Origin: Paracoccaceae bacterium
GTDB taxonomy: Bacteria; Pseudomonadota; Alphaproteobacteria; Rhodobacterales; Rhodobacteraceae
Direction of reading: 5' to 3'
NCBI GenBank assembly: GCA_902534325.1
Contig: CACAPQ010000004.1
Span: forward strand, 17,128-81,127
DNA length: 64,000 bases
How positions within the stretch are numbered: the stretch's first letter is position 1; every line of letters begins with the position of its first letter. Under the pieces are notes generated by a model. The model ran no database searches. It saw only the letters and a list, made by a program, of their open reading frames with translations, and was not told where the DNA came from. The translations under genes were made by a program, and so were the position numbers. Positions 18,837 through 28,081 of this stretch are shown here, one piece after another.

Positions 18837-19535
18837 TTAAGCAGCAGGGCGCGTTGTGCGCTGTTCAATTCGTTTTTCATGCTCACCTTGAATAATCCTG
18901 TGAACATAGATCCCAGGGAGGTGTATCAAATCTGGATCTAGCGAGCCTGTAGGTACAATTTCCTCTACTTCCACAACGCAAACTTTTCCACACATTGCAG
19001 CTGGAGGATTAAAATTCCTAGCCGTTTTTCTGAATATTAAATTTCCCGTTTCGTCCGCTTTCCACGCTTTTATAATTGAAAGGTCCGCAAACAGACTTTC
19101 CTCTAAAATATAGGTTTCTCCATTGAAATCTTTATGTTCCTTTCCATCAGCTATTATGGTGCCCACTCCGGTTTTCGTATAGAAACCCGGTATCCCGCAC
19201 CCTGCAGCACGCATTCTTTCTGCTAAAGTACCTTGGGGATTAAACTCTAATTCAAGCTCACCTGATAGATACTGCCTCATAAATTCAGCGTTTTCTCCAA
19301 CGTATGAAGATATCATCTTTTTTACTTGGCGAGATTCAAGTAATATACCTATTCCAAAATCATCAACACCAGCATTATTCGATGCAAAAGTTAAATTTTT
19401 TGCCCCCGCATCTTTAATAGCTTGCAGTAATATTTCTGGGATGCCACATAGTCCAAACCCTCCTGAGGCAATGAACATTCCATCGAACAGTAAACCCTTT
19501 AGAGCCTCGCCGGCAGTACCATAAACTTTTTGCAT
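18837..19535 (-). CDS. scoA: 3-oxoacid CoA-transferase subunit A
   Basis: Subunit A of the same transferase, 232 residues from the ATG at 19535 ([15 protein letters not shown]); an AAAGG lies about 11 bases upstream, and the frame upstream to 19586 is less family-like. It contains the phosphate loop [38 protein letters not shown] and [13 protein letters not shown] [17 protein letters not shown]. It lies 10 bases before subunit B, so both are made from one transcript. Role: ketone-body or polyhydroxybutyrate intermediate use. The acceptor specificity is inferred from the family. Confidence 0.9.
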   Translation of the reverse strand: MQKVYGTAGEALKGLLFDGMFIASGGFGLCGIPEILLQAIKDAGAKNLTFASNNAGVDDFGIGILLESRQVKKMISSYVGENAEFMRQYLSGELELEFNPQGTLAERMRAAGCGIPGFYTKTGVGTIIADGKEHKDFNGETYILEESLFADLSIIKAWKADETGNLIFRKTARNFNPPAAMCGKVCVVEVEEIVPTGSLDPDLIHLPGIYVHRIIQGEHEKRIEQRTTRPAA

Positions 19536-19608
19536 TGAATGATTACCTTTCTTAAATTTTGACAATTGTCCTAAATAAAAATTCAAAAAAAATTAAATTA
19601 AAAAAGAT

Positions 19609-22101
19609 TTATTTTTTCTTGCCTCTTTTTTTTCCTTTTGCCGCCTTTTCGGTTATAAGCTTTACAGCTTCTTCAAGTGTAATTTCTTCGGGGTCTTTTC
19701 CTTTTGGTATTGTGGCGTTGATTTTTGCGAACTTTACATAAGGGCCATATTTTCCATCCATCACATTTAAAGGCCCGCCCCCATCAGGGTGTTCGCCAAG
19801 TTCTTTAATTGTTTTGGAGGCTGTGCCACGTCCACTTCCGGCGGCAGCCTTTTTTGATAACTCTTCAACAGCTCTATTCATCCCAACGTTAAATACATCA
19901 TCAGGATCTTGTAAATTTGCGTAAGTCCGCCCGTGACGTACGAAAGGGCCATATCTCCCAATCCCTGCTTCTATTATCTGCCCATCTTCTGGATGAGGCC
20001 CTATTTCTCTTGGCAAACTAAGAAGTTTTAGCGCTTTTTCGAGTTCTATATCTGACGGTAACCACCCTTTTGGCAGGCTAGCTCTTGGCGGTTTTTTATT
20101 CTCCTCTGTGGCTTCGCCACGTTGAATATAGGGACCGTACCTGCCACTCCTAAGAAATATTTTATCTCCATTATCTTCACCAAGTAAACGCTCTGCTGTT
20201 TCATCTGGTTCACCGGATATAGGACGGGTAAAATTACACTCTGGATAGTTTCCACATCCAACAAACCCGCCAGTTCGCGATGATTTCAAGTGGAGCTGAC
20301 CATTTCCGCATTTCGGACACCTCCTTGGGTCGCTACCATCTTCTTTAGAGGGATAAAGTTGGGGCGCTAATGCATCATCTAAAACGTCTAAAACTTCAGT
20401 AATTCTAAGCTCTGATGTTTCAGAGATTGCTTCTGAAAAATCATTCCAAAATTGACCTAGAAGTTCTTTATAGTTCCCTTTTCCAGCACTCACAGAATCA
20501 AGTTGGTTTTCTAAACCTGCCGTAAAATCAAACTCAACGTACCGTTTGAAAAAATTCAATAGAAAAATTGTAACTATGCGTCCCTTATCTTCTGGAAATA
20601 ACCTATTTTTCTCTTTTTTAACGTATTCTCTATCCTGAATTGTCGTCACAATATTAGCATAAGTTGAAGGTCTGCCTATTCCCAATTCTTCCATTTTTTT
20701 GACGAGACTAGCTTCTGTATATCTTGGTGGCGGCTGAGTGAAGTGTTGCTCGGGATCAATACTGAGCTTTTCAATTTTTTCTCCCTTAGACATTTGTGGA
20801 AGACGATTTTCATCGTCTGATTGCTCCACGTCATCGCGGCTTTCTTCGTAAACTTTGAGAAATCCTTCGAACAACACAACTTGCCCGTTAGCTCTAAGAG
20901 TAACTTCCTTGTCTGGGCTTTGTATATCTACTGAAGTTCTCTCTAACTTTGCGGACTCCATTTGACACGATATCGTTCTTTTCCAGATTAAATCATATAG
21001 TTTAAACTGGTCAGCATCGGAAAGTTTTAATTGCTTTGCATCTTTTGAAATGGAAGTAGGTCGAATGCATTCATGAGCTTCTTGAGCATTTTTCGCTTTA
21101 TTTTTGTAGAACCTTGGAGATGCTGGTAAAAATTGATCACCATATCTTTGCCTTACGGCTTCTCTCGTAGAGGTAACAGCTTCTGGCGCCATATCAATCC
21201 CATCGGTTCGCATATATGTGATATGACCTGCCTCGTATAACCTTTGAGCTGCTTGCATTGTTTGTCTGGCACCCATTCCATATTTTCTTCCAGCCTCTTG
21301 TTGAAGAGTAGATGTCATGAAAGGAGCGAAGGGGTTTCTACTAGTTGGCTTACTTTCAACTGAGGCAACGATAAGATCACGTGTCGTGATTGCCTGTGCA
21401 GCCAACTCCGCTTCCGAGCTACTTTTCAAATCATATTTATCTAGTTTCGTTCCGGCAAAGTTTATTAGTTTCCCATCAAATACTTGCCCTCTAGGAGTTT
21501 TTAAAGATGCTTTCACAGACCAGTATTCTTTTGGTTTGAAAGCTTCTATTTCCATTTCTCTTTCTACGATTAATCGCAAGCAAACTGACTGTACCCTTCC
21601 AGCTGATCTAGCCCCGGGCAATTTACGCCATAACACTGGAGATAGATTGAAACCGACAAGATAATCGAGAGCTCTTCGTGCAAGATAAGCATGTACTAAC
21701 GGTGCGTCTATTTCTCGAGGATTGGCCATCGCTTCTGAAACAGCTGATTTAGTAATCGCGTTAAAAACAACTCTGCTTACTGGTGTGTCACTATTTATAA
21801 CCCGCTTATTTCGTAATGTTTCTTCGAGGTGCCAACTTATAGCTTCACCCTCACGATCTGGATCTGTAGCTAATATCAACTCATTATCTTTTTTCAGAGC
21901 ATCGGCTATGGCTTTGACATGTTTTTTACTGTCAGCACCAATTTCCCATTTCATATCAAAACCCTTATCCGGGTCCACAGATCCGTCTTTCGCTGGTAAA
22001 TCTCTAACATGACCAAATGACGCTAAAACGGTATAATCGGAGCCCAGATATTTATTGATCGTTTTTGCTTTTGCTGGTGACTCTACAACCACTACTGGCA
22101 T
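19609..22101 (-). CDS. topA: DNA topoisomerase I
   Basis: Type IA topoisomerase that relaxes negative supercoils. I choose the ATG at 22101 (MPVVVVESPAKAKTI), 6 bases after an AAAGGA, giving 830 residues; the frame continues to 22170 without homology. Toprim motifs (VESPAKA, ATDPDREGEAISWH), the active-site YMRTDG, and EAHECIRPT are clear. The C-terminal part has a four-cysteine zinc ribbon (RRCPKCGNG, CGNYPECNF) followed by several repeats of the GRYGPYIQ/GRYGPFVRHG/GKYGPYVK type found in alphaproteobacterial enzymes, and a lysine-rich tail. Confidence 0.96.
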   Translation of the reverse strand: MPVVVVESPAKAKTINKYLGSDYTVLASFGHVRDLPAKDGSVDPDKGFDMKWEIGADSKKHVKAIADALKKDNELILATDPDREGEAISWHLEETLRNKRVINSDTPVSRVVFNAITKSAVSEAMANPREIDAPLVHAYLARRALDYLVGFNLSPVLWRKLPGARSAGRVQSVCLRLIVEREMEIEAFKPKEYWSVKASLKTPRGQVFDGKLINFAGTKLDKYDLKSSSEAELAAQAITTRDLIVASVESKPTSRNPFAPFMTSTLQQEAGRKYGMGARQTMQAAQRLYEAGHITYMRTDGIDMAPEAVTSTREAVRQRYGDQFLPASPRFYKNKAKNAQEAHECIRPTSISKDAKQLKLSDADQFKLYDLIWKRTISCQMESAKLERTSVDIQSPDKEVTLRANGQVVLFEGFLKVYEESRDDVEQSDDENRLPQMSKGEKIEKLSIDPEQHFTQPPPRYTEASLVKKMEELGIGRPSTYANIVTTIQDREYVKKEKNRLFPEDKGRIVTIFLLNFFKRYVEFDFTAGLENQLDSVSAGKGNYKELLGQFWNDFSEAISETSELRITEVLDVLDDALAPQLYPSKEDGSDPRRCPKCGNGQLHLKSSRTGGFVGCGNYPECNFTRPISGEPDETAERLLGEDNGDKIFLRSGRYGPYIQRGEATEENKKPPRASLPKGWLPSDIELEKALKLLSLPREIGPHPEDGQIIEAGIGRYGPFVRHGRTYANLQDPDDVFNVGMNRAVEELSKKAAAGSGRGTASKTIKELGEHPDGGGPLNVMDGKYGPYVKFAKINATIPKGKDPEEITLEEAVKLITEKAAKGKKRGKKK

Positions 22102-22263
22102 TAAATATCCTTTCGACTCACGATTGCGACTTCGCGCGGGAACATGGCTCCAGCTGGGAAGGTTTGTCAATCCTGCTTAAACAAAATTAACATAAAACTA
22201 CTTCGATTGACTTTTAAGACATAGCTTAATTAATGGTTTTTTCCAATTTAGGGAGTCCAAGCT

Positions 22264-23685
22264 TCAATTTGAAACACCCCCAACGGTAAGGCCACTGATA
22301 TACAAACTTGGTTGTCCAACTCCAACAGGAACCCATTGCCCAGCCTTTCCACAATTGCCTATCCCAGGGTCCAGTCGAAGATCGTTTCCAATAGTTTTAA
22401 TCTTTTTAAGGGCAGATGCTCCATCTCCGATTAGCGTTGCGCCGCTGACAGCTTCTTGGATTTTACCATTCTTAACGCGATATGCTTCCGTACAAGAAAA
22501 AACAAACTTCCCATTTGTGATATCTACTTGCCCTCCGCCAAAGCCCACAGCATAAAGACCGTCTTTTAAATCTTGAATTAAATTTTGTGGATCTTCATTT
22601 CCTTCCTGCATGTAAGTGTTGGTCATTCGGGGCATTGGAGCATGTGCATAACTTTGCCTGCGACCATTACCCGTAGATTTTAATCCCATCAATCTAGAAT
22701 TTTGTCGGTCATGCATGTAACCGACTAGAACGCCGTTATCTATCAGTTTTGTTTTTTGGCTTGGTGTGCCCTCATCGTCAATTTTAATTGAGCCCCTGCG
22801 ATCAGGAATTGTACCGTCATCAAAAACTGTTACTCCTGGAGCGGCGATCCTTTTTCCCATCAAGTCACTGAACGCACTTGTTTTTTTTCTATTAAAGTCT
22901 GCTTCAAGACCATGTCCAATTGCTTCATGGAGTAAAATCCCTGGCCAGCCTGGACCTAAAACTAAATCCATTACACCTGCTGGAGCTGGCTTGGCCTTGA
23001 GATTTACTCTTGCAATTCTTAATGCTTCGGAGGCAGCATTTTTCCAAATTTCTGGCTTTAAATAGTTGAGCAAGTTACTTCGCCCACCAATACCGGTGTA
23101 TCCATTTTCCCTTCGACCGTTATCTTCTAATAAAATGGATATGTTTAGTCGTACCATGGGTCTTATATCGTGAGATGAGGAACCATCAGGGCGCAGTATA
23201 AAAACTTTCTGAGCTGATGAAGAGATTGTTGCTGTTACTTGTTTGATATTTGGGTCAAGACTTCTACTGAAATCATCAATTTCTTGAAGGATTTTAACTT
23301 TTTTCGAGAAAGTTAACTCCATTATTGGGTTGAAAGGTTCATATATATTTTTTTCTGTTTCTGAAGGTGAATTAGCAAACTTGCCCATTTGCCCTTGGGA
23401 GGCCTTTTGAACAGTTGGAACCATTTTTAAAAGTGCGGAGTGGGACAAATCAGTTGAATGAGCATATCCTGTTATTTCGCCGCAAACTGATCGTAATCCC
23501 ATTCCTTCTGAAGCATCGAAGTTTGCAGATCTTACTCTTTTGTCATCTAAAGTTATTGTTTCAGTTTGTCGTTGTTCGAAAAACAACTCTCCGTCATCGG
23601 AATTTTTGGTTGCCAGTTGTAAAGACTTAACGGCATCTTCCCAGGTTAAGTGTTTTCCAAAAGGATCAAAATCGCACGTTTTCAT
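22264..23685 (-). CDS. tldD: Metalloprotease TldD
   Basis: TldD with TldE forms a zinc protease that degrades unfolded or leader peptides. The 473-residue product (ATG at 23685 after GGGAATAAAG) carries the HExxxH metal site in LLHEAIGHGLEAD, N-terminal LRSVCGEITGYAHS, and C-terminal GLTVGG. No tldE (pmbA) gene is nearby, which is normal. It is divergent from coxB, an arrangement conserved in Rhodobacterales; the 187-base gap should hold both promoters. Confidence 0.94.
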   Translation of the reverse strand: MKTCDFDPFGKHLTWEDAVKSLQLATKNSDDGELFFEQRQTETITLDDKRVRSANFDASEGMGLRSVCGEITGYAHSTDLSHSALLKMVPTVQKASQGQMGKFANSPSETEKNIYEPFNPIMELTFSKKVKILQEIDDFSRSLDPNIKQVTATISSSAQKVFILRPDGSSSHDIRPMVRLNISILLEDNGRRENGYTGIGGRSNLLNYLKPEIWKNAASEALRIARVNLKAKPAPAGVMDLVLGPGWPGILLHEAIGHGLEADFNRKKTSAFSDLMGKRIAAPGVTVFDDGTIPDRRGSIKIDDEGTPSQKTKLIDNGVLVGYMHDRQNSRLMGLKSTGNGRRQSYAHAPMPRMTNTYMQEGNEDPQNLIQDLKDGLYAVGFGGGQVDITNGKFVFSCTEAYRVKNGKIQEAVSGATLIGDGASALKKIKTIGNDLRLDPGIGNCGKAGQWVPVGVGQPSLYISGLTVGGVSN

Positions 23686-23872
23686 CTTTATTCCCATATA
23701 ACTTTGAATTATTACACTTTTAAATCAAAAAAAAGCGTCCGTTTGCCGCAATTATACTTCTTTATCTCTTTGTCAAAATATGGTTTTACACTACCTTGAA
23801 GAGAACAAGAGTGTTTACCACTTAATAAACTGTTATAAAATTTACACGAACACTGAAAAATCAGGGTGAAAA

Positions 23873-24745
23873 ATGCGACTAAAATCAATATTAACCGGAT
23901 TAAGTTCTGGCCTATTAGCTTTGCCAGTAGGTGCTGAAGATGGACTCGAAATAATCGGGCAACCTATAGCAGATGGTATAGGGTTTCAACCGGCTGCAAC
24001 TAAGTTGGCGCGGGATCTGCAATGGCTAGACGGACTGGTTTTAATAATTATCACTGCAATTACGGTTTTTGTGCTTGGTTTGTTGGCTTTCGTTATTATA
24101 CGGTACAACCGAAAAGCAAATCCGGTACCAGAAACTTTTACTCATAATTCCCCAGTGGAAGTAGCTTGGACCATTATACCCATAGTTATACTTGTATTCA
24201 TCGGTGCGTTTTCCTTACCAGTGCTTTTTGATCAGCAGAAAATTCCTGAAGGTGAAGTAAATATAAAGGTGACCGGATATCAGTGGTATTGGGGTTATGA
24301 GTACGTAGATGAAGGTTTCGAGTTTGAAAGTTTTCTAATTGGCGAAGGAAAAGTTTTAACGCCGGAGGTTGAGCTTGAATTACAAGAAGCAGGCTACACT
24401 CGTGATCAATTTTTACTTGCTACTGACACGGCAGTGGTCGTTCCTGTCGATAAAACAGTTGTAATGCAAGTTACTGGAGCTGACGTTATACATAGCTGGA
24501 CTATTCCCGCCTTTGGCGTAAAACAGGATGCAGTTCCTGGTAGGCTAGGACAATTGTGGTTTAAAGCTGAGAAAGAGGGAATATATTTTGGTCAGTGCTC
24601 TGAACTATGTGGAAAAGATCATGCCTTCATGCCTATCACAGTAAAGGTTGTGAGCCAGGATGCTTACAACGCTTGGTTATCTGCAGCTAAATCGGAATAT
24701 GCTGGAACCGCTCAGTCTTATAACATAGCAGAGGTTGCCAAATAA
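23873..24745 (+). CDS. coxB: Cytochrome c oxidase subunit II
   Basis: Subunit II of aa3-type oxidase takes electrons from cytochrome c at its CuA centre. The 290-residue precursor has a signal peptide (residues 1-21, cleaved after VGA), two transmembrane helices, the Trp-rich VTGYQWYWGYEY that mediates electron entry, and the CuA ligands in HSWTIPAFGVKQD and CSELCGKDHAFM. It begins a block ctaB - small ORF - ctaG - coxC - surf1. The catalytic subunit I gene is not here, as in Paracoccus and Rhodobacter where coxA sits elsewhere. Confidence 0.97.
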   Translation: MRLKSILTGLSSGLLALPVGAEDGLEIIGQPIADGIGFQPAATKLARDLQWLDGLVLIIITAITVFVLGLLAFVIIRYNRKANPVPETFTHNSPVEVAWTIIPIVILVFIGAFSLPVLFDQQKIPEGEVNIKVTGYQWYWGYEYVDEGFEFESFLIGEGKVLTPEVELELQEAGYTRDQFLLATDTAVVVPVDKTVVMQVTGADVIHSWTIPAFGVKQDAVPGRLGQLWFKAEKEGIYFGQCSELCGKDHAFMPITVKVVSQDAYNAWLSAAKSEYAGTAQSYNIAEVAK

Positions 24746-24794
24746 TAGTTTAATTTTTTATTCAACTTTATGTTTGGAACACAATAGGTTAAAA

Positions 24795-25727
24795 ATGTCA
24801 GAAGTTAGCTTACATAAACTTTACTCAGACGAGCCTGAGTTTGGTGACTTTTTTTCCTTGCTGAAACCTCGGGTTATGTCGCTAGTAGTATTCACTGCTA
24901 TAGCTGGATTGTTAGCCGCTCCGGGAAACATTCACCCATTTGTGGCTTTTGTATCGATTGTGTTTATTGCGTTAGGTGGCGGAGCTTCTGGGGCCCTAAA
25001 CATGTGGTATGACGCAGATATAGATAGCATAATGTCACGAACTAAATCGCGGCCAGTTCCTGCTGGAAAAATTTCTGCCAATGACGCAAAGTATATTGGA
25101 ATTGTACTTTCGACCATATCAGTTGTTATGCTTGGCCTTGCCTCTAATTGGTTGGCAGCTTTTTTACTGGCGTTCACGATATTCTTTTACGTTATTGTCT
25201 ATACTATCTGGTTGAAGCGGGCTACGCCGCAGAATATCGTTATTGGTGGTGCTGCTGGAGCATTTCCGCCAATTATTGGATGGGCGGTTGTTGCGGGAAA
25301 CATCGGTTTTGAAAGCATTTTAATGTTTGCTTTAATATTCGTATGGACGCCTCCTCATTTTTGGTCTTTAGCACTCTTTATGAAGAATGATTATGATTCA
25401 GCTAAGGTGCCAATGTTGACTGTTACTAATGGTAGAAGATCAACAAGAAACCATATTTTCGTATATTCATTAATCCTAGCTTTCGTGGCTTTATCGATTG
25501 GTTTATCTTCTTTGAGTGGGCCAGTTTATTTGTTAGTTGCACTAGTTCTCAACATACAGCTTGTAGTTTCAGCATTTAGATTATGGGCTAGATCTGAAAA
25601 TGACAGCGTAGATGATAATTCTCTTGTAGAACGAAAGTTTTTTAAATTTTCTTTGCTTTATTTGTTTTTCCATTTTGGAGCTATCATGGTGGAGACTAAA
25701 ACTAACATAGTCTGGCCAGGAGTTTAG
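24795..25727 (+). CDS. ctaB: Protoheme IX farnesyltransferase (heme O synthase)
   Basis: CtaB adds a farnesyl group to heme b, giving heme O, the precursor of the heme A of the oxidase. The 310-residue UbiA-family protein (ATG at 24795; the open frame upstream overlaps coxB) has about nine membrane helices, the first Asp-rich motif NMWYDADIDSIMSRTKSRPVPAG, TIWLKRATPQNIVIGGAAGA and VWTPPHFWSLALFMKNDYDSAKVPM. It follows coxB by 49 bases. Confidence 0.95.
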   Translation: MSEVSLHKLYSDEPEFGDFFSLLKPRVMSLVVFTAIAGLLAAPGNIHPFVAFVSIVFIALGGGASGALNMWYDADIDSIMSRTKSRPVPAGKISANDAKYIGIVLSTISVVMLGLASNWLAAFLLAFTIFFYVIVYTIWLKRATPQNIVIGGAAGAFPPIIGWAVVAGNIGFESILMFALIFVWTPPHFWSLALFMKNDYDSAKVPMLTVTNGRRSTRNHIFVYSLILAFVALSIGLSSLSGPVYLLVALVLNIQLVVSAFRLWARSENDSVDDNSLVERKFFKFSLLYLFFHFGAIMVETKTNIVWPGV

Positions 25728-25728
25728 C

Positions 25729-25896
25729 ATGAGCTTTGGAAGGGAACATGATTTACACAAGAGGCGCAAGGGTAGAAATTTAGGTCTTGGTCTGGTTCTC
25801 ATTGGGTTTGTTGGAATTATGTTTGGCCTTACAGTAGTTAAAGTCACTGAGGGTCAGTTTGCTGAAGCTTTAGCTGGGGTGTCGCGCAGTGAATGA
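25729..25896 (+). CDS. Small 55-residue membrane protein of the cytochrome oxidase operon (CoxF-like)
   Basis: An ATG ORF of 55 codons fits exactly between ctaB, whose stop it follows by 1 base, and ctaG, whose GTG start it overlaps by 8 bases. The product begins MSFGREHDLHKRRKGRN, then has one transmembrane helix (residues 18-38, LGLGLVLIGFVGIMFGLTVVK) and a short C-terminal tail. Small proteins with this charged His/Lys/Arg head occur at the same place in Paracoccus and Rhodobacter oxidase clusters, where they are annotated as assembly protein or CoxF. Role in copper or heme insertion is inferred from position. Confidence 0.75.
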   Translation: MSFGREHDLHKRRKGRNLGLGLVLIGFVGIMFGLTVVKVTEGQFAEALAGVSRSE

Positions 25897-26497
25897 TAGA
25901 GCGAAGAAAAAGACAGCCGCTCAAATGGTTGGTGTGGTAGTTTTTATGGGAGCTATGGCTTGGGCGTCTGTTCCATTTTATGATTGGTTTTGTCGGGTCA
26001 CTGGATTTGGTGGAATTACTCAGGTGGCAGATAGTGGTTCTGAAATTGTGTTGAGCGAAACAGTCAAAATTAGATTTGACGCATCGCTAGAGCGAGATAT
26101 GCCTTGGGAATTTAAACCGGTTCAACGGGAAATTGAACTTCAAATCGGAGCTACTGGTTTGGCTTTTTATGAGGCGTACAATCCTACTGATAAACCTGTT
26201 GCCGGAACGGCTAGTTACAACGTAACTCCTTACGAAGCTGGGGGGTTTTTTAGCAAAATAGATTGTTTCTGTTTTGAAGAGCAGGTTTTAATGCCTGGTG
26301 AGCGTGTTCAAATGCCTGTGACATTTTTTGTTGATCCTGAGATAGTTGAGGATCGCGATGCCAAGCACACCAAGGTAATCACGCTGTCTTACACGTTCTA
26401 TGAAAAAGACATAACACTGGAACCGGCTCAGGTTAGTGTAAATACAATAAGTAAATTTAATCAGCTCCTAAGTGAGGGGAAACAAAATGGCGCATGA
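25889..26497 (+). CDS. ctaG: Cytochrome c oxidase assembly protein CtaG (Cox11)
   Basis: CtaG/Cox11 delivers copper to the CuB centre of subunit I. The 202-residue product has an N-terminal membrane anchor ([29 protein letters not shown]) and a periplasmic immunoglobulin-like domain with the copper-binding CFCFEEQ followed by [10 protein letters not shown]. Translation starts at GTG 25889, overlapping the small membrane protein gene by 8 bases. Its 3' end overlaps the start of coxC by 11 bases. Confidence 0.94.
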   Translation: MNDRAKKKTAAQMVGVVVFMGAMAWASVPFYDWFCRVTGFGGITQVADSGSEIVLSETVKIRFDASLERDMPWEFKPVQREIELQIGATGLAFYEAYNPTDKPVAGTASYNVTPYEAGGFFSKIDCFCFEEQVLMPGERVQMPVTFFVDPEIVEDRDAKHTKVITLSYTFYEKDITLEPAQVSVNTISKFNQLLSEGKQNGA

Positions 26498-27305
26498 AAA
26501 AAATCACGATTATCATATATTAAATCCTTCTATATGGCCCTTCATTGGTTCGATCGCAGCTTTTGTGATGCTTTTTGGGGCTGTAGTTTTCTTTCATAGC
26601 GAAAATCCTTGGATGTTTATTGCAGGTTTTATCGGTGTATTGTTTGTGATGTATGTCTGGTGGTCAGACACAGTAAAAGAAAATCAAGTTGGTGATCATA
26701 CGCCAGTAGTTTTGATTGGTTTAAGATACGGCTTCATTCTTTTTATAATGTCGGAAGTTATGTTCTTTCTCGCGTGGTTCTGGAGTTTTTTTAAGCATGC
26801 TATGTATCCAATGGGTGATCTGAGCCCATTGCAGGATGGTCAATTCCCTCCTGCTGGCATAGAGGTTTTTGACCCTTGGCATCTACCACTGATTAATACT
26901 CTAATTTTGCTGTGTTCCGGAGCAGCTGCAACCTGGGCGCACCATGCAATTGCTCATGACGAAGATAGAAAATCTATGGTGCAGGGTCTTGTTATTGCGG
27001 TTGGCTTGGGTGTTTTGTTCACAATTTTTCAGGCTTATGAATACCAGCACGCAGCGTTTGGTTTTTCAGGAAACATATACGGAGCAAACTTTTTTATGGC
27101 CACAGGTTTTCATGGTTTTCATGTGATAGTAGGCACAATTTTCCTTGCGATTTGTATGCTACGAGCAATGCGTGGACACTTTACTAAGGATCAGCACCTT
27201 GGCTTTGAAGCTGCAGCTTGGTACTGGCATTTTGTGGACGTCGTATGGCTATTCTTGTTTGCAGCAATTTATGTCTGGGGAAGCGTTGGTGCGACAATTC
27301 ACTAA
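26487..27305 (+). CDS. coxC: Cytochrome c oxidase subunit III
   Basis: Subunit III stabilises the catalytic core and binds lipids near the oxygen path. The product is 272 residues from the ATG at 26487 ([18 protein letters not shown]), which lies inside the end of ctaG and has GAGGGGAAAC as ribosome-binding region. Seven hydrophobic helices, [32 protein letters not shown], and [10 protein letters not shown] with [11 protein letters not shown] at the end match the family. A strong hairpin with a T-tract follows the gene. Confidence 0.96.
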   Translation: MAHEKNHDYHILNPSIWPFIGSIAAFVMLFGAVVFFHSENPWMFIAGFIGVLFVMYVWWSDTVKENQVGDHTPVVLIGLRYGFILFIMSEVMFFLAWFWSFFKHAMYPMGDLSPLQDGQFPPAGIEVFDPWHLPLINTLILLCSGAAATWAHHAIAHDEDRKSMVQGLVIAVGLGVLFTIFQAYEYQHAAFGFSGNIYGANFFMATGFHGFHVIVGTIFLAICMLRAMRGHFTKDQHLGFEAAAWYWHFVDVVWLFLFAAIYVWGSVGATIH

Positions 27306-27354
27306 AATTTCGTAAAGGTATTTTGGTTTACTAATCTAAATGAATATTAATAGG

Positions 27355-27385
27355 AAAGCGCGCAGCAATTCGCGTGCTTTTTTTT
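27355..27385 (+). terminator. Intrinsic terminator after coxC
   Basis: A 9-base-pair stem (AAAGCGCGC at 27355-27363 with GCGTGCTTT at 27372-27380, one G-T pair) encloses an 8-base loop. Its 3' arm runs into eight T residues. This is a textbook Rho-independent terminator. The surf1 ATG lies only 12 bases beyond it, so it must reduce or condition expression of surf1 relative to the coxBC genes. Confidence 0.8.
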
Positions 27386-27397
27386 GGATTTAAATTT

Positions 27398-28081
27398 ATG
27401 CCACATAAATTATTTACATGGTTATTTATATGTTCTGGGACAATTATTCTGCTCTTCCTCGGGCAGTGGCAGTTAGATAGGCTTGTTTGGAAACAATCTA
27501 TTTTAGTAGAGATTGAAAGTAAAATTTCTGGATTGCCGCAGTCTTTACCGTCTGATGTTAAGGAAACTGTTCACAAATATATGCCAATACAGCTTTCTGG
27601 AAAAATAAAAGGAAGTTTTATAAAAGTAATGGCCAGCCAAAAATTTATTGGGGCTGGTTACCGAATAATTGTGCCATTCGAATTGGAAACCGGTAGCACA
27701 ATCTTAGTAGATTTGGGATTTATACGCCATGAATTTGCTTCGGATATTAGCTTAGATGATAATCTAAGCATAATTGGGAATTTACATTGGCCACAAGAAG
27801 TTGATTTTTTTACACCGAACCCAGATACAAAAAATAATATTTGGTTTGCCCGTGATGTAAATGAGTTATCAAAAGAGCTGCAAACTGAGCCGATTTTAGT
27901 GGTTGCTAAAAGCTTCAGTCCATCAATTACCTATCTTGATCCGCTTCCTATTAATACAGAAAATATCCCTAATAATCACAAACAGTATGCAGTCACTTGG
28001 TTTTCGCTTGCATTTATTTGGCTTGGGATGGGAGTATTTTTCATTTATAGAACGAGCGTCAATAGAGGCCGAAAAATATGA
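27398..28081 (+). CDS. SURF1-family cytochrome oxidase assembly protein
   Basis: Surf1 assists heme A insertion into oxidase subunit I. The 227-residue product has transmembrane helices at both ends (residues 5-22 and about 200-220), FLGQWQLDRLVWKQ after the first helix, and a periplasmic domain with GYRIIVPFEL and VDLGFIRHE. I use the ATG at 27398; a GTG at 27374 sits inside the terminator hairpin and is unlikely. The ribosome-binding site is weak (GGA 9 bases upstream). The stop overlaps the thrC start (ATGA). Confidence 0.85.
   Translation: MPHKLFTWLFICSGTIILLFLGQWQLDRLVWKQSILVEIESKISGLPQSLPSDVKETVHKYMPIQLSGKIKGSFIKVMASQKFIGAGYRIIVPFELETGSTILVDLGFIRHEFASDISLDDNLSIIGNLHWPQEVDFFTPNPDTKNNIWFARDVNELSKELQTEPILVVAKSFSPSITYLDPLPINTENIPNNHKQYAVTWFSLAFIWLGMGVFFIYRTSVNRGRKI

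Noticed and set aside
27374..27397. GTG start for surf1
   Set aside because: It lies in the 3' arm of the terminator hairpin and adds residues with no family match.
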